This document shows, piece after piece, positions 1-6,710 of a stretch of 6,955 nt of DNA. The notes under the pieces are model-generated. The model ran no database searches. It worked only from the letters and a program-made list of their open reading frames with translations, and was not told the origin of the DNA. The position numbers and the translations under genes were made by a program. Origin of the DNA: Bordetella parapertussis. GTDB taxonomy: Bacteria; Pseudomonadota; Gammaproteobacteria; Burkholderiales; Burkholderiaceae_B. Numbering within the stretch: position 1 is the first letter of the stretch; every line of letters starts with the position of its first letter. Where the stretch lies: positions 1-6,955 of the forward strand of contig CAMEAW010000150.1 of the NCBI GenBank assembly GCA_945911685.1. Direction: 5' to 3'.

Positions 1-2502
1 GTTGCACTCGATACACAAGCGCGTATTTGACACGCCCCGACGGTAGCCAGTCTGGCTCCGACGTTTGGGCGCGGTGCGATGACCAACCACTGGGTTGACA
101 TCAAAAACGCTGACTTAGTATTGATTATGGGCGGTAACGCTGCTGAAGCTCACCCTTGCGGTTTTAAGTGGGTGATTAAGGCGAAGGCTCAACGTGGCGC
201 TAAGCTCGTTGTGGTCGATCCGCGCTTTACGCGTTCTGCTGCTGTGGCCGATTACTACGCGCCGATTCGCGTCGGTGCGGATATCGCCTTTTTAGGCGGT
301 GTCATCAACTATTTGTTGGCCAACGACAAGATTCATCACGAGTACGTTAAGCACTATACAAATTCGGCCTTTTTGATTAACCCAGATTACGGGTTTAAAG
401 ACGGTTTGTTTACAGGCTATGACGAGGCCAAGCGTTCGTACGCCAAAGGCACCTGGTCTTACCAGATGGAAGACGGTTTTGCGAAGGTTGATTCAACCCT
501 GCAAGATCCCAACTGCGTATTCCAGTTGATGAAAAAGCATTACTCACGCTATACGCCTGAGCTCGTCAGCAGCATCACTGGCACGCCTCAAGACCAATTC
601 TTGAAAGTGTGCGAGATGATCGCCACGACCTCTGCAGCGAACAAGACCATGACGATCTTGTACGCACTGGGTTGGACGCAACACTCGGTTGGCTCTGAAA
701 ATATTCGCACCATGGCAATTATTCAGTTGCTGTTGGGCAATATGGGTATGGCAGGCGGTGGTGTAAACGCCTTGCGTGGTCACGCCAACGTGCAGGGCAT
801 CACTGACCAGTGTTTGTATTCAGAAGTGTTGCCAGGGTATTTGTCTTCACCCGCTGAGGCTGACGTAACGTACGAGCAGTACCGTAACGCGCGTACACCC
901 AAGGCTTTGCGCCCTGGGCAGATGAATTTTCCGCAAAACTTTCCGAAGTGGTTTAACAGCTTGATGAAAGCTTGGTACGGCGAACATGCCACCACCGAGA
1001 CCAATTTTGCTTACGACTACTTGCCAAAGCGTGATGCGCCCTACGACATCATGCAAATTTTTGAAAATATGCATCAAGGCAAGATGAATGGCTTTATTTC
1101 GTCTGGCTTTAATCCACTGGCAGCGATCTCAAATAAACACAAGATTAGTGCGGCGTTGTCCAAGCTTAAGTATCTTGTGATTGTTGACCCGCTCGCGACT
1201 GAGACCAGCGAATTTTGGAAAAATTACGGCGAATTTAATAACGTCGATGCAAGCAAAATTCAAACTGAAGTGTTTCGTTTGCCAGGCACTTGCTTTGCCG
1301 AACAAGATGGTACGTTTACCAACTCAAGTCGTGTGATTCAATGGCACTGGAAAGGGGCGGATGGCCCTGGTGAGTCAAAGTCTGATCAAGAGATTATGGC
1401 TAGCTTGTTCACGCGCTTACGCGACATGTACAAGAAAGAGGGCGGTGCGTATGCAGAGCCGATTTTGAATCTGACCTGGAACTACACCAATCCTTCAAAT
1501 CCCGATGCAGCTGAAATCAACAGAGAAATTAGCGGTAAAGCTCTGGTTGACTTGAAGGATGCTGCGGGCAAAGTGCTGGTAGCGGTCGGTGAGCAACTAG
1601 CGGGCTTTGCGCAACTCGTGGATAACGGTGGTACGGCTTGCGGTAACTGGATTTATTCAGGGATGTGGAGCAAGGCAGGTAATCTGACCGCGCGTCGCGA
1701 TCCGACCGACACGTCAGAACACGGGATTGGTCAAAGCTTGAATTGGGGCTTTGCTTGGCCCGCCAACCGACGCATTCTTTATAACCGCGCGTCTGCGGAT
1801 ATCAATGGTAAGCCTTGGGATGAATCACGTACCGTGCTGAAATGGCTGGGCGACCGTTGGGGCGGTAGTGATATCCCTGACATGCGTCCAAATGCCAAGC
1901 CAGAAGAAAACGTCATGCCGTTTATCATGACGCAAGAAGGTGTGGGTCGTATCTTTGCACCGCAAATGGCTGAAGGGCCTTTCCCTGAGCACTACGAGCC
2001 GTTCGAAACGCCTCTGGCGCGTAACCCAATGCATCCGAATAACCCCAAAGCGACTTCAAACCCTGCAGCGCGTGTCTACAAGGGGGATATGGAGGTCTTC
2101 GGTAACCGTAAAGATTATCCGTTTGCTGCCACGACCTATCGCCTGGTTGAGCATTTTCACTACTGGTCAAAACATTCAGACCTGAATGCCATTGTGCAGC
2201 CAGAGATGTTTGTTGAGATTAGTCGAGAGCTGGCCAAGATGCGTGGGATCTCGTCGGGTGATCGTGTCAAGGTGAGTTCAATTCGCGGACATGTGCATGC
2301 GAAAGCAATGGTGACGATGCGCTTAAAAGGCATGAAGGTCGATGGCCAGACGATTTATCACGTTGGCATACCGATTCACTTCGGCTTTAAAGGCTTGACT
2401 AAACCCGCACAGCTCGCGAACTCGCTAACGCCTTACGTGGGCGATGCAAACTCGCAAACGCCAGAGTTCAAGGCGTTCTTGGTCAACATTGAGAAGGCAT
2501 AA
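1..2502 (+). CDS. fdoG: Formate dehydrogenase-N/O alpha subunit, selenocysteine-containing (partial, 5' end missing)
   Basis: This is the catalytic subunit of a periplasm-facing, membrane-bound formate dehydrogenase (FdnG/FdoG family), which oxidises formate to CO2 at a molybdenum bis-MGD centre. The frame is open from base 1, and its first residues (VALDTQARI, then TGA, then HAPTVASLAPTFGRGAM) align with the E. coli segment around Sec196-His197. The TGA at 28-30 is therefore read as selenocysteine. In window numbering (residue 1 = bases 1-3), Sec is residue 10 and the active-site His is 11. Cofactor-domain motifs include GGNAAEAHP (44-52), DPRFTRSA (73-80), GWTQHSVG (224-231) and the glycine-rich GNMGMAGGG to RGHANVQG stretch (246-266). 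The C-terminal molybdopterin dinucleotide-binding domain ends with GDANSQTPEFKAFLVNIEKA, as in E. coli. The 833 residues match the expected remainder of a protein of about 1015. The Tat signal and first FeS cluster should lie upstream, out of view. The symbol could equally be fdnG, since the two paralogues cannot be told apart here. Confidence 0.97.
28..30 (+). other. In-frame TGA selenocysteine codon of fdoG
   Basis: TGA interrupts an otherwise continuous frame exactly where formate dehydrogenase alpha subunits carry selenocysteine. It is preceded by QAR-I and followed by H-A-P-T-V-A-S-L-A-P-T-F-G-R-G, conserved on both sides. A SECIS-type hairpin follows, and selA and selB lie downstream, so recoding is far more likely than a nonsense mutation. 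The Sec side chain is expected to ligate molybdenum. Confidence 0.96.
31..70 (+). promoter_or_regulatory. Bacterial SECIS element in fdoG mRNA
   Basis: The RNA just after the TGA folds into a SECIS-like hairpin. The upper stem is CGG (41-43) with CCG (58-60), a single bulged U (44), then AGCC (45-48) with GGCT (54-57), closing a loop AGUCU (49-53). A bulged U and a GU-containing loop are the features SelB recognises in the E. coli fdhF and fdnG elements. The 11-nt spacing from the TGA to the GGU at 42-44 matches E. coli fdhF. A lower stem GCCC (34-37) with GGGC (67-70) can extend it. The element is also coding sequence. Pairing was done by eye, without a folding program. Confidence 0.9.
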
Positions 2503-2506
2503 GGGG
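2501..2506 (+). promoter_or_regulatory. Ribosome binding site of fdoH overlapping fdoG stop
   Basis: AAGGGG lies 7 nt before the fdoH ATG, and its first two bases are the last two of the fdoG TAA stop codon. This fixes the fdoH start at 2514 and suggests that ribosomes ending fdoG can reinitiate on fdoH. Confidence 0.8.
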
Positions 2507-2513
2507 ATTCGAC

Positions 2514-3395
2514 ATGGCAATTCAAGCACTTCAAGTCGTCGCCCAGTCTGCCACGACCATGACTCCACCCGCTTCGGCGGCCAAGACAGTTCATGTCGCC
2601 AAGCTGATCGATATTTCGAGCTGCATCGGCTGCAAGGCCTGTCAGGTCGCCTGTATGGAGTGGAACGAAACTCGTCCAGTCATCGGTGACACCGATGGCA
2701 CGTATGACAATCCGGTTGAACTCGGAGCCAATGCGTGGACGGTCATGAAGTTTAACGAAATCGAAAACGCCCAAGGCGGTATTGACTGGTTGATTCGCAA
2801 AGACGGCTGTATGCATTGCGAAGATCCAGGCTGCCTCAAAGCGTGTCCGAGCCCTGGCGCCATCGTCAAGCTCGACAACGGTATTGTTGACTTCAATTCT
2901 GACAAATGTATTGGTTGCGGCTACTGCGTGGCAGGTTGCCCGTTCGATGTGCCAAGGATTTCGCAAACGACTAACAAGGCCACCAAGTGCACCTTGTGTT
3001 CGGATCGCGTATCAGTGGGACAAGAACCGGCGTGCGTAAAAGCTTGCCCAACACAAGCCCTGACCTTTGGCCCGAAAGATGACCGTATCAAATACGCCAA
3101 CGAACGGATCAAAGATTTGAACGGTCGTGGCTATGACAAGGCTTCTTTGTATAACCCACAGGGTGTGGGTGGCACGCACGTGATGTATGTGCTGCCGCAT
3201 GGCGACAAGCCCACGGCTTACAACGGCTTGCCTGCTGATCCAAAGATCTCGTCAACGGTTGGGCTCTGGAAAGGCATCATGAAACCGATTGCATTGTTGA
3301 CCATGGCGGCGACAGTATTTGCTGGCGTGATTCACTACGCGATCAAGGGCCCGGATACGGTGGATGAAGATCATGATGACTCGAAAAAGTCTTAA
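2514..3395 (+). CDS. fdoH: Formate dehydrogenase-N/O beta subunit, 4x[4Fe-4S] electron-transfer protein
   Basis: This 293-residue iron-sulfur subunit carries electrons from the FdoG active site across to the cytochrome b subunit. It is almost the same length as E. coli FdnH (294). Sixteen cysteines in four ferredoxin-type groups are visible: C37/C40/C43/C47 (CIGCKACQVAC), C99/C102/C107/C111 (CMHCEDPGCLKACP), C132/C135/C138/C142 (CIGCGYCVAGCP) and C159/C162/C174/C178 (CTLC, then CVKACP). Together they can hold four [4Fe-4S] clusters. The conserved NPQGVGGTHVMYVL stretch follows at about 214-227. A single hydrophobic helix at about 254-277 anchors the protein in the membrane, with a short acidic C-terminal tail after it. 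There is no signal peptide. In this family the beta subunit is exported with the Tat-targeted alpha subunit. The start is supported by the AAGGGG site 7 nt upstream. Confidence 0.97.
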   Translation: MAIQALQVVAQSATTMTPPASAAKTVHVAKLIDISSCIGCKACQVACMEWNETRPVIGDTDGTYDNPVELGANAWTVMKFNEIENAQGGIDWLIRKDGCMHCEDPGCLKACPSPGAIVKLDNGIVDFNSDKCIGCGYCVAGCPFDVPRISQTTNKATKCTLCSDRVSVGQEPACVKACPTQALTFGPKDDRIKYANERIKDLNGRGYDKASLYNPQGVGGTHVMYVLPHGDKPTAYNGLPADPKISSTVGLWKGIMKPIALLTMAATVFAGVIHYAIKGPDTVDEDHDDSKKS

Positions 3396-3399
3396 GGAG
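3394..3399 (+). promoter_or_regulatory. Ribosome binding site of fdoI overlapping fdoH stop
   Basis: AAGGAG, close to the ideal Shine-Dalgarno sequence, sits 7 nt before the fdoI ATG. It shares its first two bases with the fdoH TAA stop. Spacing and overlap are the same as at the fdoG-fdoH junction, which suggests matched, coupled translation of the three subunits. Confidence 0.85.
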
Positions 3400-3406
3400 A
3401 TGAACC

Positions 3407-4036
3407 ATGTCTAATCAACAAGATGGCTTAGTGCGGTACAAGGGTTCAGATCGTTTGAACCATTGGTTGATCGCGTTGTTGTTTACGCTGGCCGCGCTGG
3501 GTGGCTTGGCGATGTTTCATCCATCGATGTTCTTTCTGTCGGACTTGTTCGGTGGCGGGTCATTGAATCGGGTGCTGCATCCCTTTATCGGTTCGGCCAT
3601 GTTTGTGTTGTTTGTGCTGATTTTTTTCAAATTTTGGCATCACAACGTTCTCACGGCCAATGACCGCAAGTGGCTGGGTCAGATCGGTGACGTGTTAGGC
3701 AAACGGCATGATCGCTTGCCCGAAGTCGGGCGCTATAACGGCGGGCAAAAAGCTGCCTTCTGGGTGATGGTCGTGACCATGATCCTGTTAGTGGTGTCAG
3801 GCCTGGCGTTTTGGCGTCCTTACTTTTCACATTACTTTTCAGTCGATGTGACCCGTGTGGCGGCCTTAGTGCACGCGGTGTCGGCCTGGGTCTTGATCTT
3901 GACGATCATTGCCCACGTCTATGCAGCAATGTGGGTGAAGGGTACGATTGGTGCAATGTGGACAGGTGTGGTGAGCCGCGCCTGGGCACGTAAGCACCAT
4001 CCAGGTTGGTTTAAAGAAGTGACTGGCGGCAAATAA
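3407..4036 (+). CDS. fdoI: Formate dehydrogenase-N/O gamma subunit, cytochrome b556
   Basis: This is the membrane cytochrome b subunit, which takes electrons from FdoH and reduces quinone. It has 209 residues, against 211 and 217 for E. coli FdoI and FdnI. Four transmembrane helices are apparent at about 17-37, 58-77, 115-136 and 151-173. The four heme-ligand histidines known from E. coli FdnI (H18, H57, H155, H169) appear here with a one-residue offset as H19 (RLNHW), H58 (VLHPF), H156 (LVHAV) and H170 (IAHVY), so both b hemes should be bound. Other family signatures are GRYNGGQK (108-115), WRPYF (136-140), WVKGTI (176-181) and the C-terminal AWARKHHPGWF (192-202). The gene is the last of the structural subunits and is followed by a strong inverted repeat. 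The start is set by the AAGGAG site. Confidence 0.97.
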   Translation: MSNQQDGLVRYKGSDRLNHWLIALLFTLAALGGLAMFHPSMFFLSDLFGGGSLNRVLHPFIGSAMFVLFVLIFFKFWHHNVLTANDRKWLGQIGDVLGKRHDRLPEVGRYNGGQKAAFWVMVVTMILLVVSGLAFWRPYFSHYFSVDVTRVAALVHAVSAWVLILTIIAHVYAAMWVKGTIGAMWTGVVSRAWARKHHPGWFKEVTGGK

Positions 4037-4065
4037 CGCGTTTGGTTGTTTGTTGAGCAGTCAGT

Positions 4066-4096
4066 ACAAGGGGAAGACGGGTATTCTTCCCCTTGT
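4066..4096 (+). terminator. Strong hairpin after fdoI, possible weak or leaky terminator
   Basis: A perfect 12-bp inverted repeat starts 29 nt after the fdoI stop: ACAAGGGGAAGA (4066-4077) pairs with TCTTCCCCTTGT (4085-4096) around a 7-nt loop. The bases that follow, GCGTTTAAGG, give only three consecutive Ts, two bases after the stem. Classical Rho-independent termination may therefore be inefficient. It may instead protect the 3' end of the fdoGHI message or reduce, rather than block, read-through into fdhE-selA-selB. Confidence 0.6.
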
Positions 4097-4142
4097 GCGT
4101 TTAAGGACACGATCACATTCAATACGTGGCGTGGTACTAAGC

Positions 4143-4160
4143 CCCGTCTGTTCGGGCGGG
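4143..4160 (+). repeat. Small GC-rich hairpin upstream of fdhE
   Basis: CCCGTC (4143-4148) can pair with GGCGGG (4155-4160), including one G-U pair, around the loop TGTTCG. It lies 30 nt before the fdhE ATG, in the presumed leader. No T-run follows. Its function is unknown, and a 6-bp stem may be a chance occurrence. Apart from this and the hairpin at 4066-4096, I see no gene, tRNA or convincing promoter in 4037-4190. Confidence 0.35.
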
Positions 4161-4190
4161 TAGGATAGCACCGAGACTTGAGATAGCAAC

Positions 4191-5126
4191 ATGAGCGTTA
4201 AAGCAGTCAAACTCATACAGCCTGGCGAAATTCAGGGCATGCCCGATGATGACACCCCTTTACTGGTGGTGGTCGATGCTGCTGAGACGTTTCGCGCGCG
4301 GGCCGCGCGCATGCAGGTGTTGATAGACCAACAAAGTGATTCGCCTTGGTTGGCGTTTTGTGCACAGTTGATGCAGGCCCAGGTCGATTGCCTGGGTAGT
4401 GTGCAGCCACAGGCACTTGACGAAAACGTGGTGCGCGAATCCTTTATTCATAAATTGCCGCCGTTTTCGATCACCACCTGGTTGCCCGAGGCGCAGTGGT
4501 CAGTCGTGTTCAGCGCTCTGAGCGCGGCCCTTGAGGCTCTGCCTCTAGCGCCGGGTGTATGTGGTGCGCTTGAACGCCTTAAACAGACCGCGGTGGCCGA
4601 TCAAATTCGTCAGGCCAAGGCCTTGCTGGCCGCCGATGACTCAGCGTTGCCTGCAGACGCAGTACCGTTTATTGGCGCAACCTTGCAGCTACTGTGGGCT
4701 ACCCAGTCAAAAACGCTGTCTGCGTTTGTCGAGTTACACAAAGGCGAAAGCGGCCTGTGTCCAGTCTGTGGGTCTCATCCCGTAGCCAGCGTAGTACGCG
4801 TGGGCGAACGCGATTTACATCGCTACCTAATCTGCTCGCTCTGCGCCTCAGAGTGGTATGCGCCGCGCGCTCGGTGCACAAATTGCGAAACCCCCAAAGA
4901 GGTGTCGATGCTTGGCGACACGCGTGACAGTGCCTTGCAAGGTGAGTGTTGCGAAGTGTGTCGTGGCTACCTCAAAATAATGTTTCAAGCGAAAGAGCCT
5001 CTGATTGATGCGGTTGCCGATGACCTTGCATCGATTAGTCTTGACCTGGCGCTATCTGCCGAGGGGTTTTCTCGCACTGGGCGTAATTTATTTTTCACTG
5101 TGGGTCAACCGGCCTCAACAACTTAG
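4191..5126 (+). CDS. fdhE: Formate dehydrogenase accessory/maturation protein FdhE
   Basis: FdhE is a cytoplasmic protein required for activity of the respiratory formate dehydrogenases. In E. coli it binds iron through cysteine pairs and interacts with the catalytic subunits. This protein has 311 residues (E. coli 309). Four CxxC pairs, the hallmark of the family, are present in the C-terminal half: C190/C193 (CPVCGS), C215/C218 (CSLC), C229/C232 (CTNCE) and C254/C257 (CEVC). An extra cysteine, C253, lies directly before the last pair. The following YLKIMFQAKEP and AVADDLASISLDLAL segments (260-289) also match the family. The N-terminal half is more variable, with a recognisable DAVPFIGATLQLLWA at 156-170. 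The ATG at 4191 matches the usual N-terminus, but the upstream Shine-Dalgarno sequence is weak (GAGATAG-like). The gene may be expressed by read-through from fdoGHI or from an unseen promoter. It is followed after 14 nt by selA. Confidence 0.95.
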   Translation: MSVKAVKLIQPGEIQGMPDDDTPLLVVVDAAETFRARAARMQVLIDQQSDSPWLAFCAQLMQAQVDCLGSVQPQALDENVVRESFIHKLPPFSITTWLPEAQWSVVFSALSAALEALPLAPGVCGALERLKQTAVADQIRQAKALLAADDSALPADAVPFIGATLQLLWATQSKTLSAFVELHKGESGLCPVCGSHPVASVVRVGERDLHRYLICSLCASEWYAPRARCTNCETPKEVSMLGDTRDSALQGECCEVCRGYLKIMFQAKEPLIDAVADDLASISLDLALSAEGFSRTGRNLFFTVGQPASTT

Positions 5127-5140
5127 GTATTTAAACCTTC

Positions 5141-6592
5141 ATGAATAAACTACCCGTGGCGCGTGCGCCCGTGTCTGAATGGCTTTCACAGTTACCTTCG
5201 GTCGACAAGCTCTTGTCGCTCAAGCCCTCGGAAGAGTGGCTGAATCAATACGGTCGCGATGAAGTGTTGCGCGTCATCCGTTCAACCCTCTCGTTGGTGC
5301 GTCAAGAGTGTCTGGACAACAAACGTGTGACGCAACCCGATGTCGAGTCTTTGCTTGCACAGATTGCGCAAACGCTCAAGACGCGTGCAACACCTAATCT
5401 GCGCCGTGTCATCAATTTAACGGGTACCGTGCTTCATACCAATCTTGGACGAGCTGTCATGCCCCCTGAGGTGATCGAGGCCATGGCCAGTGCTGCGGCC
5501 GAACCCTGTGCACTTGAGTACGACTTGGGCGAAGGTAAACGCGGCGATCGCGACGAGCTCGTTGAAGAACTGTTGTGTGAATTGACGGGCGCTGAGGCCG
5601 CAACGGTTGTCAATAACAATGCCGCCGCTGTGTTTTTATTACTGCACGCCTTATCAAACCGCAAAGAGACTATCGTTTCGCGCGGTGAACTGATCGAAAT
5701 CGGCGGGGCGTTCAGAATCCCTGACATCATGAAACGCGCGGGTGCGAAACTCACCGAGGTTGGCACCACCAACCGCACGCATCCCAAAGACTTTGCTGAA
5801 GCGATCAACGCCAAAACTGCGTTGCTGATGAAGGTGCACACCAGTAACTACGTGGTGCAAGGCTTTACCGCTGAAGTGCCAGAAGCCGAGTTGGCGCGCA
5901 TCGCCCACGAACGTCAGTTGCCCTTTGTGGTCGATTTAGGCTCAGGTACGTTGCTCGACTTGTCGCGTTACGGCTTACCCTCAGAGCCCACACCCAGGCA
6001 AGCGATTGAGGCGGGTGCTGACCTTGTGACCTTCAGTTGTGACAAGTTGCTCGGTGGCCCGCAGGCGGGCATTCTGGTTGGACGTCGCGATCTCATCCAA
6101 AAAATTAAAAAGAATCCACTCAAGCGTGTCTTGCGGGTAGGCAAGGTCACCCTTGCAGGGCTCGAGGCCGTGTTAAGACTGTATCGTAACCCCGACACCT
6201 TGCCGCAACGTTTGTCGGTATTGCAATTGCTGACGCGACCCGAGAGTGACATACATACGCAAGCTCTGCGTTTGATCCCGCAATTACAAGAGGCGCTGAC
6301 GACTTGCGGGCTGACGTGTCGTACGCAGTCTGTGAAGTCACAGATTGGCTCTGGTTCGCTGCCGGTTGAGCGTTTGCCCTCAGTCGCGCTAGCGATCGAA
6401 GCTATCAACAAGGCGGGTGAAAAGAAAGTCGTACGTCTTGAGCGCCTGTTGCGCGCCTCAGCGACTGCCGTGATTGGCCGCTTGTCGGATAAAACCTTGC
6501 TGTTAGATCTGCGGTGCCTCACGCCAGAAAAAGAACAGGTTTTGGTCGAACATGTTTTGGCTGCAGCAGCAAATTTAGTGACTGTACGTTGA
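5141..6592 (+). CDS. selA: L-seryl-tRNA(Sec) selenium transferase (selenocysteine synthase)
   Basis: SelA is a cytoplasmic PLP enzyme that converts Ser-tRNA(Sec) to Sec-tRNA(Sec) using selenophosphate from SelD. The protein has 483 residues, about 20 more than E. coli SelA (463). The N-terminal domain (about 1-85) shows the typical LPSVDKLL start at 18-25. The PLP core follows, with RRVINLTGTVLHTNLGRA (88-105), LEYDLGEGKRGDRD (125-138), VNNNAAAV (157-164), SRGELIEIGGAFRIPD (180-195), EVGTTNRTH (206-214) and LLMKVHTSNY (228-237). The PLP-binding lysine is K302, in the segment SCDKLLGGPQAG (299-310). Residue 300 is Cys, where E. coli has Gly. QIGSGSLPVERLPS (401-414) and LLLDLRCL (453-460) mark the C-terminal domain. 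The 14-nt gap after fdhE and a weak Shine-Dalgarno sequence (AGG, 13 nt upstream) suggest co-transcription and modest translation. Confidence 0.97.
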   Translation: MNKLPVARAPVSEWLSQLPSVDKLLSLKPSEEWLNQYGRDEVLRVIRSTLSLVRQECLDNKRVTQPDVESLLAQIAQTLKTRATPNLRRVINLTGTVLHTNLGRAVMPPEVIEAMASAAAEPCALEYDLGEGKRGDRDELVEELLCELTGAEAATVVNNNAAAVFLLLHALSNRKETIVSRGELIEIGGAFRIPDIMKRAGAKLTEVGTTNRTHPKDFAEAINAKTALLMKVHTSNYVVQGFTAEVPEAELARIAHERQLPFVVDLGSGTLLDLSRYGLPSEPTPRQAIEAGADLVTFSCDKLLGGPQAGILVGRRDLIQKIKKNPLKRVLRVGKVTLAGLEAVLRLYRNPDTLPQRLSVLQLLTRPESDIHTQALRLIPQLQEALTTCGLTCRTQSVKSQIGSGSLPVERLPSVALAIEAINKAGEKKVVRLERLLRASATAVIGRLSDKTLLLDLRCLTPEKEQVLVEHVLAAAANLVTVR

Positions 6593-6616
6593 AACTCTTG
6601 ATTAAAAAATCTCAGT

Positions 6617-6639
6617 CCTCGCAAGCCAGTCAGCCGAGG
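6617..6639 (+). promoter_or_regulatory. Candidate SECIS-like hairpin in the selA-selB gap
   Basis: CCTCG (6617-6621) pairs with CGAGG (6635-6639). After a 5' bulge CAA (6622-6624), GC (6625-6626) can pair with GC (6633-6634), leaving the loop CAGTCA. The octamer AGCCAGTC (6624-6631) is also present in the fdoG SECIS at 45-52, where it spans the stem and loop. A SECIS-like element controls selAB expression in E. coli, so SelB binding here is conceivable, but the inner helix is only 2 bp and the bulge differs from the canonical single U. This is a speculative call. Confidence 0.25.
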
Positions 6640-6656
6640 GTCTTGTTGCTGATCAG

Positions 6657-6680
6657 TGCAACGGGAAACCCCAGCTTGCA
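6657..6680 (+). repeat. Imperfect hairpin upstream of selB
   Basis: TGCAA (6657-6661) pairs with TTGCA (6676-6680). Inside it GGG (6663-6665) can pair with CCC (6669-6671) around AAA, with an uneven internal loop. It ends 30 nt before the selB ATG and could shape the selB leader. No function is known. No tRNA features are present in this gap. Confidence 0.25.
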
Positions 6681-6710
6681 TAACTTAGAGATCGCTGCGG
6701 GACCGACGCA

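Noticed and set aside
28..30. TGA as a nonsense mutation making fdoG a pseudogene
   Set aside because: It lies exactly at the known Sec site, is followed by a SECIS hairpin at correct spacing, and selA and selB are encoded next door.
79..2502. fdoG read as a complete gene starting at ATG 79
   Set aside because: Homology to FdnG/FdoG continues without a break upstream to base 1 through the Sec TGA. No Shine-Dalgarno sequence precedes 79, and the catalytic Sec would be lost.
2433..2966. 177-codon antisense open frame opposite fdoG/fdoH
   Set aside because: It lies opposite strongly conserved fdoH coding sequence, and its translation shows no recognisable domain. It is a shadow frame.
4128..4142. 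Sigma-54 promoter (GG...GC) upstream of fdhE
   Set aside because: The GG (4128-4129) and GC (4141-4142) are 11 nt apart instead of 10, and the flanking consensus (TTGC) is missing.
5434..5841. 135-codon antisense open frame opposite selA
   Set aside because: The Ser/Ala-rich product is explained by the complement of SelA codons, with no homology recognised.
5968..6681. 237-codon antisense open frame opposite selA
   Set aside because: It covers conserved SelA core sequence and gives a low-complexity Arg/Ser-rich translation without known motifs. It is a shadow frame.
6593..6710. tRNA-Sec gene (selC) between selA and selB
   Set aside because: No TTCGA-type T-loop, no long variable arm, no TCA anticodon stem-loop and no 3' CCA-ended acceptor stem were found on either strand.
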